Positions 11,255-12,335 of a DNA stretch of 12,335 bases are shown piece by piece; the stretch's first letter is position 1, and each line of letters begins with the position of its first letter. Source of the DNA: Anaerolineae bacterium (GTDB taxonomy: Bacteria > Chloroflexota > Anaerolineae > B4-G1); the NCBI GenBank assembly GCA_016783285.1, contig JADHWW010000161.1, forward strand, positions 1-12,335, read 5' to 3'. Under the pieces are notes generated by a model. It was not told where the DNA came from. It saw only the letters and a list, made by a program, of their open reading frames with translations, and ran no database searches. The position numbers were made by a program, and so were the translations under genes.

Positions 11255-11662
11255 TCAGTGTAGCGGAAAACGCGGGGGGGGGGTCAAGCGTTTGCACCGT
11301 GCGGAGACAGCAGCCAGTTTGGCGTTGACCGTCTCGATGGCGTCGGCGTACCACTGCCACTGCAAATAGTCATCGTCGGCTGCAAAGTCTTCGCTGCCCT
11401 GGGCTGTGTAGTATGCGCGTGCTTCTTTTAGTGTGCAACCCCACCGGACCTCTAATTGCTGGATGGCGGCCTGATAACGGGCCAGGCGTCCCAGCAGGAT
11501 CATGCGAGCCTGTTGACGGGCTGCCGCTAATGGATCAGGGTAACCCAGAGTAGCAAGGATGTCTTCAATGGTGTAAGATACACGCTTCCCAACCACTGTT
11601 TCAGCAGTGGCTGCATAAGAAGCACGAGGTTCCCGCACCTGTTTTTCATTCTCTGTGCTCAT
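11255..11662 (-). CDS. Unknown protein, 135 aa
   Basis: No named family. Residues 1-28 (MSTENEKQVREPRASYAATA, then ETVVGKRV) are homologous to the start of the coiled-coil protein downstream. The body is helical: SYTIEDILATLGYPDPLAAA, then LLGRLARYQAAIQQLEVRWGCTLKEARAYY and an acidic DFAADDDYLQWQWYADAIETVNAKLAAV. This heme-less, motif-poor layout recalls small antitoxin-like partners, but nothing proves it. The last ten residues (TPPPRFPLH) come from a C10 tract and promoter-like DNA homologous to the 32-codon upstream ORF, so the natural C-terminus may be near KLAAV. ATG 11662 overlaps the stop of that upstream ORF (ATGA); AAGGA lies eight bases upstream. Confidence 0.75.
   Translation of the reverse strand: MSTENEKQVREPRASYAATAETVVGKRVSYTIEDILATLGYPDPLAAARQQARMILLGRLARYQAAIQQLEVRWGCTLKEARAYYTAQGSEDFAADDDYLQWQWYADAIETVNAKLAAVSARCKRLTPPPRFPLH
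11257..11287 (-). promoter_or_regulatory. Putative promoter of the coiled-coil gene with a C10 tract in the spacer
   Basis: Minus strand: TTGACC (11287-11282) and TACACT (11262-11257) are 19 bases apart. Ten consecutive C (11283-11274) start in the -35 and fill half the spacer. It overlaps the last codons and stop of the 135-aa gene and leads to ATG 11206 after ~45 bases. The paralogous site at 11712-11738 has only four C in the same place. Confidence 0.4.
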
Positions 11663-11757
11663 AGTCGCCGTCCTTTGACGAGGGCTTTGTCCACACTGCC
11701 AGTCGCCACACGGTATAGCGGAAAACGCGGGGTGTCAAGGATTAATGTCATCGTCAT
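11659..11757 (-). CDS. 32-codon upstream ORF coupled to the 135-aa gene
   Basis: ATG 11757 (minus) has GGGGAGG (11769-11763) five bases upstream, the best ribosome binding site in this part of the window. The product MTMTLILDTPRFPLYRVATG plus SVDKALVKGRRL ends in TGA at 11661-11659, overlapping the next ATG as ATGA. The copy of this sequence before the coiled-coil gene preserves TPRFPL-like and TAIGSAGK-like segments but is interrupted by a stop, so a coding origin is plausible. Alternatively this is only a promoter/leader that happens to be open: the TTGACA/TATACC promoter lies within it. Confidence 0.4.
   Translation of the reverse strand: MTMTLILDTPRFPLYRVATGSVDKALVKGRRL
11712..11738 (-). 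promoter_or_regulatory. Putative promoter of the 135-aa gene
   Basis: Minus strand: a perfect TTGACA (11738-11733) and TATACC (11717-11712) with a short 15-base spacer. Homologous, base for base over GCGTTTTCCGCTA, to the promoter-like site at 11257-11287. It conflicts with the reading of this DNA as a translated upstream ORF, unless both operate. Confidence 0.4.
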
Positions 11758-11810
11758 ATCTACCTCCCCGGTATACGGTCGGGCATGGTGCACATCTTGC
11801 AGGATGGCCG

Positions 11811-12314
11811 TCACCCGCCAGTGCTCGCTAGTGTCTGCTCCAGCGCTCGCTCCCAGAAGGACGTCCGGTCACCCAGAACCAGCAGCACTCCCTCCTCCCG
11901 GGCCAGTGCCTCTGCCCCTTCGGTAGCCTGTTCCCCCGCCACCGCTGGCACAGATACGTAACCCGCCCGGCTCAAGTGTCCGGCCCGCCGCTGTGCCCGC
12001 TCCACGTCGTGCCGGTCAACCACTCTTGAGATTTCTACTGCCAACCACACCTGGGGAGCGTCAGGTTGGTAGCGAGGTTGTCCCGTGATCAACAGATCCA
12101 GTTGAAACAAGTCCCAGAACTCTTCCGCAGAAAGGTGGGTCTCCAGCTCATCCTCAATCTCGACAGGAGAGATGACCTGCATACGCCGTAGGTAGTAGCC
12201 GAAATAGGCTTCGGCTCGCTTCCGACAGTAGTCTTTCAGAAAAAGTTCATAGGTGTCTCGAAGGGTTCGTTCAAACTTGCTCGGCTGCTCCGACTCGACT
12301 TCCATTTGCTTCAT
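11811..12314 (-). CDS. Degenerate PD-(D/E)XK-like protein, 167 aa
   Basis: Residues ~8-60 are a charged helix (EQPSKFERTLRDTYELFLKD, CRKRAEAYFGYYLRRM). The second half alternates strand and helix in a pattern like the small restriction-endonuclease fold: FQLDLLITG with Asp 73, VWLAVEISR with Glu 94 and Ser 96 where an active nuclease would have Lys, RHDVERAQRRAGHLSRAGYV, then VPAVAGEQATEGAEALAREE and GVLLVLGDR. I relate it to the coiled-coil plus nuclease-like proteins (DUF3782-type) common in Chloroflexota and cyanobacteria; that is memory-based. Start ATG 12314 has AGGAG three bases upstream; an in-frame TAG at 12335-12333 closes the frame, so a longer version is impossible here, though RSRQERMKQM just upstream looks like a longer ancestral coil. 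Confidence 0.72.
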   Translation of the reverse strand: MKQMEVESEQPSKFERTLRDTYELFLKDYCRKRAEAYFGYYLRRMQVISPVEIEDELETHLSAEEFWDLFQLDLLITGQPRYQPDAPQVWLAVEISRVVDRHDVERAQRRAGHLSRAGYVSVPAVAGEQATEGAEALAREEGVLLVLGDRTSFWERALEQTLASTGG

Positions 12315-12335
12315 TCGCTCCTGGCGCGAGCGCTA

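Overview
This is a GC-rich bacterial window. I place it in the Chloroflexota (Anaerolineae-like). The grounds are the mosaic of short-period intergenic repeats, a LuxR-HTH/transmembrane/kelch protein, extended -10 promoters of the form TGCTAYAAT, and the family mix. This is inference; no 16S or other phylogenetic marker is present.

Layout, left to right. The 3' part of a class V (NifS/isopenicillin-N-epimerase-like) aminotransferase (3-1097) runs into three tandem copies of a highly structured ~107-118 bp repeat (1082-1402). The third copy abuts the C-terminal half of an AAA+ ATPase that has lost its Walker A region (1403-2101). An octamer satellite in two opposed blocks (2105-2259) runs into the N-terminus of a glycerophosphodiester phosphodiesterase (2212-2991). 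After a possible 47-residue membrane ORF comes a two-gene unit with its own promoter: a small unknown protein and an HNH endonuclease (3226-3934). A phosphate operon follows, with a PiT-family transporter that appears to be leaderless (4150-5136) and its DUF47/PhoU-like partner (5146-5775). Next is a membrane-anchored LuxR-type HTH protein with a six-blade kelch domain (5864-7207).

The segment 7427-9736 holds three proteins of unknown function and the N-terminal third of a radical SAM enzyme with a PqqD-like leader. That enzyme is cut right after its CxxxCxxC motif. It collides tail-to-tail with a minus-strand gene fragment that has a good promoter and ribosome binding site. A tightly packed, partly decayed minus-strand tRNA array follows: Arg-TCT intact, Thr-CGT shortened, and a third tRNA reduced to its 3' half (10127-10314). 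Two terminators facing opposite ways lie at 10408-10574.

The right end is a minus-strand cluster. It contains a degenerate PD-(D/E)XK-like protein (11811-12314), a 32-codon upstream ORF coupled to a 135-residue unknown protein (11255-11757), and a coiled-coil/C-terminal-TM protein built of 29-residue repeats (10601-11206). The last two share a homologous leader and a homologous first ~28 codons but have unrelated bodies. One of the two leader copies carries a run of ten C inside the putative promoter spacer.

The only clearly cooperating genes are PiT-DUF47, the small-protein/HNH pair, and probably the 8736/radical SAM pair. The window is best read as a repeat-driven patchwork in which gene ends are repeatedly rewritten by repeats (aminotransferase stop, ATPase start, GDPD N-terminus, kelch insertion, tRNA truncation). 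No complete, clearly new multi-gene system is visible. The strongest leads are the kelch-LuxR protein, the duplicated leader/N-terminal module with its C-tract, and the truncated PqqD-radical SAM locus.
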